Below, piece by piece: positions 56,402 to 63,944 of a stretch of 64,000 bases of DNA (positions are counted from its first letter, which is position 1; each line of letters starts with the position of its first letter). Origin of the DNA: JADYZU01 sp964540965 (lineage in GTDB: Bacteria > Pseudomonadota > Alphaproteobacteria > Rhodobacterales > Rhodobacteraceae); assembly GCA_964540965.1 (NCBI GenBank), contig CAZIOT010000016.1:36519-100518 (forward strand). Direction: 5' to 3'. The notes beneath the pieces were generated by a model. It saw only the letters and a program-made list of their open reading frames with translations. It ran no database searches and was not told the origin of the DNA. The position numbers were made by a program, and so were the translations under genes.

Positions 56402-57658
56402 ATGACCGATACGGCGGACAGGGCGGTGGCGCGGCGGCGGGTGTTCTACATTCCCGGCTACGACCCGATTCATCCGCGCCGCTACCGCGAACTTTACCGC
56501 AAGGAAGGCGCGACGCAGGCCGGGATCTCGGGCTATGCGCTGGCGCTGGCGGCAAAACGGTCGGGCGGCGCCTATGGCTGGCATGTCGCCTCGATGCAGG
56601 ACGGCGCCACGGTCGAGGCCGATGTCGAGGTGCTGGTCTGGTCCGACATCGTCCGCGGTTCGATGTCGAACACGATTCCGGCGACCTATCTGCAACTTGT
56701 GCGCACCGCCTGGACCTATATCGCCTCTGGCGCGCTGCGCCGGCTGATGTGGCTGCGCAAGGGGCCGGTGATCGCGGCGCTCTATCCGGTGGCGATGCTG
56801 ATCCTGCAATTGCTGCTGGCCGCCGCGGCCGGCCTCGTTGCGGGTGCGCTGGTGGTGCAGGGGGTGCGGGCGCTTGCCGGCCTTGCCGGCTGGGGTCTGG
56901 GGCCGGTGGCGCCGTTCCTGCGCTGGCCGGTGGCGCTGGTCGTGCTGGTCATGGTCCTGCGCTGGTTCAAGCGGCAGGACGGCCGGTTCTTCGCCTATTA
57001 CCTGATGCACGACTACGCCTATTCCGCCCGCCGCGGCGGCGCCAACCCGCCGGAACTCGAACAGCGGATGGCCGCCTTCGGCGATGCGATCGCGACGGCG
57101 CTGGCCGAGGAATACGACGAGGTGCTGGTCGTCGGCCATTCCTCGGGCGCGCATCTGGGGGTCTCGATCCTTGCCGACCTGATCCGCGCCGGCAGGGTGC
57201 CGGTCAACGGGCCGGCGCTGGGCTTTCTGACCCTTGGACAGGTGGTGCCGATGCTGTCCTTCCTGCCGCGGGCCGACCGGCTGCGCGCCGATCTGGCCTA
57301 TCTTTCGGCAGCGCGACAGGTGACCTGGGTCGACGTGACGGCGCCGGGCGATGGCTGCGCCTTCGCTCTGTGCGATCCGGTCGCCGTGTCGGGGGTCGCA
57401 CCCGATGACAAGATCTGGCCGCTGGTCGTTTCGGCCGCATTCACCCGGACACTTTCGCCCGAACGCTGGAAAGAACTGCGCTGGCGATTCTTTCGCCTGC
57501 ATTTCCAGTATCTTTGCGCCTTCGACCGGCCCGGCGACTACGATTATTTCCGCATCACCGCGGGACCCCTGACCCTTGCCGAACGCTATCGCGACCGGCC
57601 CGCGTCGAAATCGCGCATCGACGTGCCCGCCTCCAAGTATACGTCAATGGCGGCATGA
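56402..57658 (+). CDS. Membrane-bound alpha/beta-hydrolase-like protein
   Basis: 418 residues. N-terminal domain (RVFYIPGYDPIHPRRYRELYRKEG) is followed by two transmembrane helices (about 124-155 and 168-188). The C-terminal half has a lipase-like nucleophile elbow VVGHSSGAHLG (Ser about 243), with a GDGCAFALCDPVAV region. The motif suggests a serine hydrolase, but a clear acid and histidine are not assigned by eye. The stop overlaps the P450 start by 4 bases (ATGA), so the products are probably functionally linked, perhaps in lipid or hydrocarbon metabolism. Confidence 0.78.
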   Translation: MTDTADRAVARRRVFYIPGYDPIHPRRYRELYRKEGATQAGISGYALALAAKRSGGAYGWHVASMQDGATVEADVEVLVWSDIVRGSMSNTIPATYLQLVRTAWTYIASGALRRLMWLRKGPVIAALYPVAMLILQLLLAAAAGLVAGALVVQGVRALAGLAGWGLGPVAPFLRWPVALVVLVMVLRWFKRQDGRFFAYYLMHDYAYSARRGGANPPELEQRMAAFGDAIATALAEEYDEVLVVGHSSGAHLGVSILADLIRAGRVPVNGPALGFLTLGQVVPMLSFLPRADRLRADLAYLSAARQVTWVDVTAPGDGCAFALCDPVAVSGVAPDDKIWPLVVSAAFTRTLSPERWKELRWRFFRLHFQYLCAFDRPGDYDYFRITAGPLTLAERYRDRPASKSRIDVPASKYTSMAA

Positions 57659-59031
57659 CCGACGCATCGCGCTGCCCGTTCCAGCCGCCGAAACCGCCAA
57701 GCCGGCCCGACAAGGTCTCGCTCTGGCGCTATGTTCGGCTGTTTCGCGCCGACATCCTCTCGGCGCAGCCGGCGCGGCTTTATCGTGCCTGGATGGCGGA
57801 ATTCCGCACGCCGTTCTTCCGCTCCTATCTGGTGAACGACCCCGAACTGGTGAAACGGGTGCTCAAGGACCGGCCCGACGATTTCCCGAAATCCGGGCGG
57901 ATCAGCGCCGGACTGCGCCCGCTTCTGGGCAATTCGGTCTTTCTGACCAATGGCGCATTGTGGAAGCGCCAGCGCCGCATCATCGACCCCGCGTTCGAGG
58001 GCGGCCGCCTGCGCGACACCTTTGCCGCGATGTGGGCGGCGGGCGAAGCGGCCTGTGCCCGGCTTGACCGCATGGCCGACGGCGCCCCGCATGATGTTGA
58101 GCCCGAGGCCTCGCATGCCGCCGCCGATGTGATCTTCCGCACCCTGTTCTCGATCCCGATCGAGAACGCCACCGCGGCAGAGGTGTTCCGCACCTTTCAG
58201 GCACATCAGAAAAGCCAGCCGATCCTGAACCTTGCCGCCTTCGTGCCCGGTCCGCGCTGGATGCCGCGCTTTTTCTCGCGCGAGACGAAGCGGACGGCAC
58301 GGCTGATCCGCCGGCTGATCGCCGGGCTGGTGGCGGAACGGGCGGCGGCGATTGCCGCCGGCACCGCGCCCGACGACCTGGCCACCAAGATCATGACCAC
58401 CGCCGATCCGCAGACCGGCGAGCGTTTCGCCCCGGCCGAGATGGTCGACCAGGTGGCGATCTTCTTTTTGGCCGGGCATGAAACCAGCGCCTCGGCGCTG
58501 GCTTGGGCGCTGTATCTTCTGGCCCTGTTCCCCGACTGGCAGGACCGCGTCGCGGCCGAAGCGCAGGGCCTGACCGCCGATTTCGCCGCCGTTGGCCGCC
58601 TGCGCGTGGCCCGCGACGTGTTCCGCGAGGCGCTGCGGCTGTATCCCCCGGTGCCGATGATGGTGCGCGAATCGACCTGCCCCGAGGACTTCCGTGGCCG
58701 CGCGGTGAAACCCGGCGCGCAGGTCGTGCTGTCGCCCTGGCACTTGCACCGCCACGAACGCCTGTGGGACCGCCCCGACGATTTCGACCCCGCCCGCTGG
58801 GAGACCGAGGCCGGCCGCCTGTCGGCCCGCGAGGCCTGGATGCCGTTTTCCTCGGGGCCGCGGGTCTGCACCGGCGCCGGATTCGCCATGGTGGAAGGGC
58901 CGCTGATGCTGGCCATGCTGTGCCGGCAGTTGCGCTTTTCCGTGGTCGAGGGGCGGGTGCCGGTGCCGGTGGCGCATCTGACGACGCGGGCAAAGGACGG
59001 CATCTGGCTGCGGGTGGAACGGCGCGGGTAG
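57655..59031 (+). CDS. Cytochrome P450
   Basis: 458 residues. I-helix FFLAGHETSASALAW, K-helix ExxR in EALRLYPPVPMMVRE, the PERF-like DFDPARWETE and the heme loop PFSSGPRVCTGAGFAMVE with the thiolate Cys405. The N-terminal SYLVNDPELVKRVLKDRPDDFPKS and the CYP102/CYP4-like arrangement suggest a fatty-acid or hydrocarbon hydroxylase. It is soluble (no N-terminal anchor). No ferredoxin or reductase is adjacent, so electrons must come from elsewhere. Confidence 0.94.
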   Translation: MTDASRCPFQPPKPPSRPDKVSLWRYVRLFRADILSAQPARLYRAWMAEFRTPFFRSYLVNDPELVKRVLKDRPDDFPKSGRISAGLRPLLGNSVFLTNGALWKRQRRIIDPAFEGGRLRDTFAAMWAAGEAACARLDRMADGAPHDVEPEASHAAADVIFRTLFSIPIENATAAEVFRTFQAHQKSQPILNLAAFVPGPRWMPRFFSRETKRTARLIRRLIAGLVAERAAAIAAGTAPDDLATKIMTTADPQTGERFAPAEMVDQVAIFFLAGHETSASALAWALYLLALFPDWQDRVAAEAQGLTADFAAVGRLRVARDVFREALRLYPPVPMMVRESTCPEDFRGRAVKPGAQVVLSPWHLHRHERLWDRPDDFDPARWETEAGRLSAREAWMPFSSGPRVCTGAGFAMVEGPLMLAMLCRQLRFSVVEGRVPVPVAHLTTRAKDGIWLRVERRG

Positions 59032-59035
59032 GGCG

Positions 59036-59084
59036 CCAAAAGTTTTCAGAAAACTTTTGGCAAAAGCCTTCTGAAGGCTTTTGC
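59036..59084. repeat. Double stem-loop dispersed repeat, family 1, copy C
   Basis: CCAAAAGTTTT/AAAACTTTTGG (59036-59046, 59050-59060) and GCAAAAGCCTT/AAGGCTTTTGC (59060-59070, 59074-59084), both perfect with 3-base loops. Same orientation as copy B, between convergent genes. Confidence 0.88.
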
Positions 59085-59088
59085 GCCC

Positions 59089-59319
59089 TCACCTCAAGCG
59101 CCGCACCGGTGCGGAATTGCAGAAGATCACGACCTGACCGCAGTTCTCGATGGCCTGAAAACCGCGGCGCTCGATTTTGGACAGGAAGGCGGACCTGCCG
59201 ATGGTGCGGTCGATGTCGCGAAGCGAACGTCGCACGACGCCGCCTTCGCGGGCGGATTTTGCCTCGAACACCTGCTGGAGCCAGAGTTCAGGCGGAAGAA
59301 GGGCACGATACTCGGTCAT
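59089..59319 (-). CDS. Small conserved-looking protein (76 residues), unknown function
   Basis: MTEYRALLPPELWLQQVFEA begins an amphipathic helix, then a basic middle (VVRRSLRDIDRTIGRSAFLSKIERRG) and a strand-rich end (FQAIENCGQVVIFCNSAPVRRL) with two cysteines. No family is recognised. It is the last gene of the fumC-DUF4169-RHH run, 18 bases after the RHH gene, and ends at a family 1 repeat. Confidence 0.65.
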   Translation of the reverse strand: MTEYRALLPPELWLQQVFEAKSAREGGVVRRSLRDIDRTIGRSAFLSKIERRGFQAIENCGQVVIFCNSAPVRRLR

Positions 59320-59337
59320 GCCCCGATCTTCACCCCG

Positions 59338-59574
59338 TTACCGTAAACGCCCGGTTAATGCCGCCTCCAGCACCGCAAGTCGGATCGCTGAGGCGAGGCC
59401 GATATCGCCGCGGGCATCGTCGATCTCGGCGGCAAGGGCGTTCAGGCCCTTGCCCTCGGTCCCGGCCAGACGGCGGAATGCCGACCAGAACGCCTCTTCC
59501 AGCGACACGCTGGTGCGATGCCCGTGCAGCGTCAGCGAATGCTTGACCGGCCGCCCGGAGGCCGGGGCGCTCAT
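59338..59574 (-). CDS. Ribbon-helix-helix domain protein (RHH_4)
   Basis: 78 residues. VKHSLTLHGHRTSVSLEEAFWSAFRRLA is the ribbon and first helix, and EGKGLNALAAEIDDARGD the second, as in the RHH_4 family of putative DNA-binding proteins widely found in alphaproteobacteria. The ATG overlaps the DUF4169 gene stop (ATGA). Its targets are unknown; it may be a transcription regulator of this operon or a nucleoid protein. Confidence 0.85.
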   Translation of the reverse strand: MSAPASGRPVKHSLTLHGHRTSVSLEEAFWSAFRRLAGTEGKGLNALAAEIDDARGDIGLASAIRLAVLEAALTGRLR

Positions 59575-59747
59575 TCCTCGAACTTTGCCTGGTCGAGCCG
59601 CCGTTTCGCCTGTTCGGCGCGGGCGGCGTCAAGCAGGCGTTCGGCCTTGGTCCGGCCGAATTTCACCGCATTGGCATCGGCCTGTGCCTTTTCCCGGGCG
59701 CGGTCGCGGTCCTTGCGGGCGCGGTTGAGGTTGACCGGCTCGCTCAC
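59571..59747 (-). CDS. DUF4169-family small protein (58 residues)
   Basis: A 58-codon frame from GTG 59747 to TGA 59571. It starts VSEPVNLNRARKDRDRARE, continues KAQADANAVKFGRTKAERLL and ends DQAKFEE. The VNLNR(A/F)RK start and AVKFGRTKAER core are typical of DUF4169, a charged helical family of unknown function. The GTG overlaps the fumC stop (GTGA) and the stop overlaps the RHH ATG, so three genes are tightly coupled. Confidence 0.85.
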   Translation of the reverse strand: MSEPVNLNRARKDRDRAREKAQADANAVKFGRTKAERLLDAARAEQAKRRLDQAKFEE

Positions 59748-61138
59748 CCCTTCGGCCCCACCATGTCCTCGGGGCGGACGATGCGGTCAAAGGTCTCGCC
59801 ATCGACATAGCCCAGCGCGATCGCCTCTTCGCGCAAGGTCGTGCCGTTCTTGTGGGCGGTCTTGGCCACCTTGGTCGCGGCGTCATAGCCGATGGTAGGC
59901 GCCAGTGCCGTCACCAGCATCAGCGATTCCTTCATCAGCCGCTCGATCCGCGCGACATTGGCCTGGGTTCCGACCACCATGTTGTCGGTGAAACTGGACG
60001 CCGCATCGCCCAGAAGCTGCATGCTTTGCAGCACGTTATAGGCCATCATCGGGTTGTAGACATTCAGTTCGAAATGCCCCTGCGACCCGGCGAAACCCAC
60101 CGCCGCGTCATTGCCCATGACATGGGCGCAGACCATGGTCAGCGCCTCGGCCTGGGTCGGGTTGACCTTGCCCGGCATGATGGACGAGCCGGGTTCGTTT
60201 TCCGGCAGGATCAGCTCGCCCAGACCCGAGCGGGGGCCGGAGCCGAGAAGCCGCAGGTCGTTGGCGATCTTGAACAAAGCCGCGGCGACGGTCTTCAGCG
60301 CGCCCGAGAACATGACCATCGCGTCATGCGCCGCCAGCGCCTCGAACTTGTTCGGGGCGGTGACGAAGGGCAGGCCGGTGATCCTGGCGATCTCGGCCGC
60401 GACGCGGGTGTCCCAGCCGACACGGGTGTTCAGCCCGGTGCCGACGGCGGTGCCGCCCTGTGCCAGTTCGTAGATGTCGGGCAGGCACATCTTTACGCGG
60501 GCGATGCCCTTGTCGACCTGGGTGGCATAGCCGGAAAACTCCTGCCCCAGCGTCAAGGGCGTCGCGTCCTGCGTATGGGTGCGGCCGATCTTGATGATGT
60601 CCTTGAACTCGGCCGATTTCGCCCACAGCGCGGTGGACAGCTTTTCAAGGCCGGGAATCAGCACGTCGCGCGCCAGCATGCCGATGGCGACATGCATCGC
60701 GGTCGGGAAGGTGTCGTTCGACGACTGGCCCATGTTGACATGGTCGTTGGGGTGGACCGGCTTTTTCGACCCCATCACCCCGCCCAGTACCTCGATGGCG
60801 CGGTTCGAGATCACCTCGTTGGCGTTCATGTTCGACTGGGTGCCCGAGCCGGTCTGCCAGACGACGAGCGGAAAGTTGTCGTCGAACCGGCCGTCGATCA
60901 CCTCTTGCGCGGCATCGGCGATGGCGCGGCCAAGGGCCGGGTCGATGTCGCCTTGGGCGATATTGACCAGCGCGCAGGCCTTCTTGATGACGCCAAGGGC
61001 GCGGATCACCGGCACCGGCTGCTTTTCCCAGCCGATGGGAAAATTGATGACCGAGCGCTGGGTCTGCGCCCCCCAATACTTGTCGGCGGGAACCTCAAGT
61101 GGTCCGAAGCTGTCGGTTTCGGTTCTGGTCGCGGTCAT
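59744..61138 (-). CDS. fumC: Class II fumarase (fumarate hydratase)
   Basis: 464 residues, the iron-independent homotetrameric enzyme of the TCA cycle that interconverts fumarate and malate. The catalytic signature GSSIMPGKVNPTQAEALTMV is intact. Other motifs are GSGTQSNMNANEV at the active site, HPNDHVNMGQSSNDTFPTAMH and IGRTHTQDATPLTLGQEFSGY with the catalytic His. ATG at 61138 follows GGAGGCTTGGCCC. It heads a minus-strand operon with three small genes. Confidence 0.97.
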   Translation of the reverse strand: MTATRTETDSFGPLEVPADKYWGAQTQRSVINFPIGWEKQPVPVIRALGVIKKACALVNIAQGDIDPALGRAIADAAQEVIDGRFDDNFPLVVWQTGSGTQSNMNANEVISNRAIEVLGGVMGSKKPVHPNDHVNMGQSSNDTFPTAMHVAIGMLARDVLIPGLEKLSTALWAKSAEFKDIIKIGRTHTQDATPLTLGQEFSGYATQVDKGIARVKMCLPDIYELAQGGTAVGTGLNTRVGWDTRVAAEIARITGLPFVTAPNKFEALAAHDAMVMFSGALKTVAAALFKIANDLRLLGSGPRSGLGELILPENEPGSSIMPGKVNPTQAEALTMVCAHVMGNDAAVGFAGSQGHFELNVYNPMMAYNVLQSMQLLGDAASSFTDNMVVGTQANVARIERLMKESLMLVTALAPTIGYDAATKVAKTAHKNGTTLREEAIALGYVDGETFDRIVRPEDMVGPKG

Positions 61139-61212
61139 GGGCCAAGCCTCCGGTATGCAGTCGGATGCCGTTTAGCCGCGCCGGCGCGAACCGGCAACGC
61201 CGTTAGCGCAAG

Positions 61213-61680
61213 CTACTTGCGGAACTTGTCCAGGCTGACGACCTCGGCCTCGGTCCGGGCGGGCTTGTCCTCGGGTTCGGCCATTTCGGTCATCGGCGCC
61301 TCGTCCTCGTCGTCGGGGGCGTCATGGGCCTGGGTCTCGAACCGCAGGCCGAATTCGACGGACGGATCGACGAAGGTCTTGATCGCGTCATAGGGGATGT
61401 AGAGCGGTTCGGGGTTGTTGCCGAAATTCAGCGTGACGGCAAAGCCCTCGTCCGTCACCTCCAGCCCGTCGAACCAGTGCTGCAGCACGATGGTCATCTC
61501 GGTCGGATAGCGGTCGGACAGCCAGTCGGCCATTTCCACATCCGGGTGCATGGTGTCGAAGGTGATGAAGAAGTGATGCGCGCCGGGCAGGCCACCCCTT
61601 TGCACCCCGGCCAGCACCTCCTGGATCAGGCCGCGCATGGCCCGGTGCATCAGGTTGCCATAGTCGATGCTGCGCGTCAC
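61213..61680 (-). CDS. sspB: SspB-family ClpXP adaptor
   Basis: 155 residues. The substrate-binding fold begins IDYGNLMHRAMRGLIQEVLAGV, followed by HHFFITFDTMHPDVEMADWLSDRYPTEMTIVLQHWFDGLEV, as in alphaproteobacterial SspB. A long flexible acidic linker leads to the ClpX-binding tail ending VVSLDKFRK. SspB binds ssrA tags and hands tagged proteins to ClpXP. The tmRNA gene lies directly upstream on the same strand, so tag and adaptor genes are neighbours. Confidence 0.92.
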   Translation of the reverse strand: MTRSIDYGNLMHRAMRGLIQEVLAGVQRGGLPGAHHFFITFDTMHPDVEMADWLSDRYPTEMTIVLQHWFDGLEVTDEGFAVTLNFGNNPEPLYIPYDAIKTFVDPSVEFGLRFETQAHDAPDDEDEAPMTEMAEPEDKPARTEAEVVSLDKFRK

Positions 61681-61771
61681 GCGGGGTGCCCTCCGGTCTG
61701 GTTGATTGCGACCATACGGGATTCGGCGGGAGAGGGAAGGGCACGCGGCATCGCGCGAAAGGGGGGGGGTG

Positions 61772-62101
61772 AGGGGAAAGGTGCAGGCTTCTGTTGCCAG
61801 GTGCCTGCGGACCCCGCCTGCCGGTGCTACCCGACAGGACTTAGGTTTGGTTCAACCCGGACTGCTTACGCAGCCAGAGCGCGAACCGGAGCATTGTTGT
61901 TGTTGGCAACTATGCAATTTGCACCGATAACGGTGGTAGCTCACCGGGACAAAGCAAACACCTTTAGACGTTCGTCGATCCTGTTTCGGCCCCCTCATAC
62001 CCCCAACAAGGGTGTGTCATGGTGGAGCCGCCGGGTACCGCCCCCGGGTCCGATCCGGTTATTCCGTGCGCGTTTATGTCCATAGCCGTCCTTGCGGGCG
62101 G
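61772..62101 (-). ncRNA. ssrA: tmRNA (ssrA), circularly permuted two-piece form
   Basis: On the minus strand the acceptor part comes first. A T-arm CCGGG-GGCGGTA-CCCGG carries the GGCRGTA loop typical of alphaproteobacterial tmRNA, followed by CGGCTCCACCA with CCA ending at 62020. An intervening segment follows, then GGGGCCGAAACAGGATCGACG (from 61993), whose GGGGCC pairs with GGCTCC. The tag frame follows ATAGTT: 14 codons at 61866-61907, read ANNNNAPVRALAA and stop. A hairpin (GCAGGC/GCCTGC, 61783-61808) lies near the end. The exact mature ends are estimated. Confidence 0.9.
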
Positions 62102-62108
62102 CAGGGGG

Positions 62109-62137
62109 AATGTAGGGCGGGAGGGGGCGGGGTGCAA
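62109..62137 (-). promoter_or_regulatory. Promoter of ssrA
   Basis: On the minus strand TTGCAC (62132-62137) and TACATT (62109-62114) are separated by exactly 17 bases. Transcription would begin near 62101, just upstream of the acceptor piece. Foreign-looking DNA begins right behind the -35. Confidence 0.7.
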
Positions 62138-62327
62138 GGGGGCAGAACAAGGTGAAGGTATTGATCGACTTTGACGGCGCGTGTTCAAAACCGTTGTACA
62201 TCGCGACCATCGCACGTGGAGTGGCATTCCTGTGAGCATGGAAGTATCACTCGCGCCATTGCATTCCGGCGTAAAGGCTGCACACTAGAGTCAAGACAAA
62301 TACCAGAGTTTGTACGGTGTCACCCAG

Positions 62328-63944
62328 ATGGACTTTTCACTGAGCGTCCGCAACACATCGCAAGTGTCAACCGATTTGTTACTGCATTCGGGCTCGTCCA
62401 CTTTCTTTGTAGGCGCGAATGGGAGTGGCAAGACCCGGCTTGCGGTCAAGGCTGAGAGCGATCTAGGCGAAAAAGCTCACCGCATCTCCGCGCATCGATC
62501 TCTGAGTTTAAATCCATCGGTCGAAAAGATAAGTGAGGGGAGGGCGCGAGCCGGATTAAGGTTCGGTAATGCGGATACTGCAGCTGGCCAAGAAGATTCC
62601 TATCGAAGGATCTTTAGATGGGCGCAAAAAAGCGAAACTATTCTGTTGAACGATTTCGACTTCCTCGTCCAAACACTGTTTGCAGATCAATCAAATATTG
62701 CGTTGCAAACTCATAATGCGGTTCATGCCGGTATTACCGATAGGCCTGCGCACACACTTCTTCAGAAGCTTACAGCGATCTGGGGCAAGGTCTTGCCACA
62801 CCGCGCATTGAAGATAACTGGAGATGATATCAGTGTAACCGCAGACGGCAGCAATTTCTATGGTGCCGCGCAAATGAGCGATGGAGAGCGCTCTGTCTTC
62901 TACATGCTCGGGCAAGTGCTGGTTGCGGTACCTGACTCCGTCCTTATATTTGACGAACCGGAGTTGCACGTCCATCGGGCAATCCTGGGGAGGCTATGGG
63001 ACGAAGTTGAAGCCGCGCGACCGGATTGTGCATTCTTGGTTATCACGCACGATCTAGAGTTTGCGGCGTCGCGGCCCGGTCAGAAATTTGTCATCCAGCG
63101 ATATCAATCGCCTGATCAATGGGATATCGAGTCAGTTCCGGAAAATACCGGCTTTTCGGAAGATATTGCGACGCTGATACTTGGCAGCCGAAAGCCGATC
63201 CTATTTGTCGAAGGCACCGGAGCCAGTTTAGATGTTGCAATTTATCGAGCTTGCTACCCCGAGTGGACGGTAGTGCCGCGAGGGTCGAGCGAGGATGTAT
63301 TTCGTGCAGTTACAACAATGCGCAGCAATGCTGATCTTACGCGCATCACTTGTGCTGGTATCGTGGATGCGGACGACTACAGCAATGGAGAGAAAGACCG
63401 TCTTGCGAAGTTGGGGGTTGAGGTGTTGCCAGTTTCCGAGATTGAGAATCTATTCTTGCTTCCGGATGTAGCAACTGCGATCTTGGAGGAGGAGAAGTTT
63501 CAAGGTGATGAAGTTGGTTGCAAATTAGATTCACTTGCGAGGGAGATTATCGACTTCGCTTCGCGGAGAGCGGAGATAGATGCCGTCGTGATGCGATTTT
63601 GCCTTAGGCGCATTGATCGTGCGCTAAAGAAAATGGATTTGACGACCGCCGCAACGACCGAAGATCTGAAAAAGATCTTTGACAAAGAGGTGTCTGCGTT
63701 TGACATTGAGGGAGTTGCTGAGGGTGCGCGCAATCGAGTAAATGAGGCACTAAACAATTCTGATATACCTGCGTTACTGGCGAACTTTGATAACAAGGCT
63801 CTGTTTGCATTGGCCGCAAGGCACCTTAAGGGCACTAATAAGCGGGAATTTGTAAGTTGGCTGACACGCGCAATGCGTGATCCAAGAGCGGAGAGACTCA
63901 AGCTCGAGATTAGGAAGGTTCTCCCGACGGTTACTGCGAAGTGA
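62328..63944 (+). CDS. AAA/ABC-type ATPase fused to DUF4435 TOPRIM-like domain (PARIS-like, putative defence)
   Basis: 538 residues. ATPase part: Walker A GANGSGKTR (29-37), ABC-like signature MSDGERSVFYML (183-194), Walker B VLIFDEPELHVH with Asp209-Glu210, and H-loop ITHD (His241). C-terminal part: ILFVEGTGASLD with Glu295, IVDADDY with Asp347/Asp349/Asp350, and VSEIENLFLLPDV, the DUF4435/TOPRIM nuclease pattern. AriA (AAA) and AriB (DUF4435) of the anti-phage PARIS system have these domains in two chains, and fused forms are known; OLD-family nucleases are the other relatives. Codon use and GC are far lower than elsewhere in the window, indicating transfer. ATG 62328 is preferred; TTG 62310 is an alternative. 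Confidence 0.85.
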   Translation: MDFSLSVRNTSQVSTDLLLHSGSSTFFVGANGSGKTRLAVKAESDLGEKAHRISAHRSLSLNPSVEKISEGRARAGLRFGNADTAAGQEDSYRRIFRWAQKSETILLNDFDFLVQTLFADQSNIALQTHNAVHAGITDRPAHTLLQKLTAIWGKVLPHRALKITGDDISVTADGSNFYGAAQMSDGERSVFYMLGQVLVAVPDSVLIFDEPELHVHRAILGRLWDEVEAARPDCAFLVITHDLEFAASRPGQKFVIQRYQSPDQWDIESVPENTGFSEDIATLILGSRKPILFVEGTGASLDVAIYRACYPEWTVVPRGSSEDVFRAVTTMRSNADLTRITCAGIVDADDYSNGEKDRLAKLGVEVLPVSEIENLFLLPDVATAILEEEKFQGDEVGCKLDSLAREIIDFASRRAEIDAVVMRFCLRRIDRALKKMDLTTAATTEDLKKIFDKEVSAFDIEGVAEGARNRVNEALNNSDIPALLANFDNKALFALAARHLKGTNKREFVSWLTRAMRDPRAERLKLEIRKVLPTVTAK

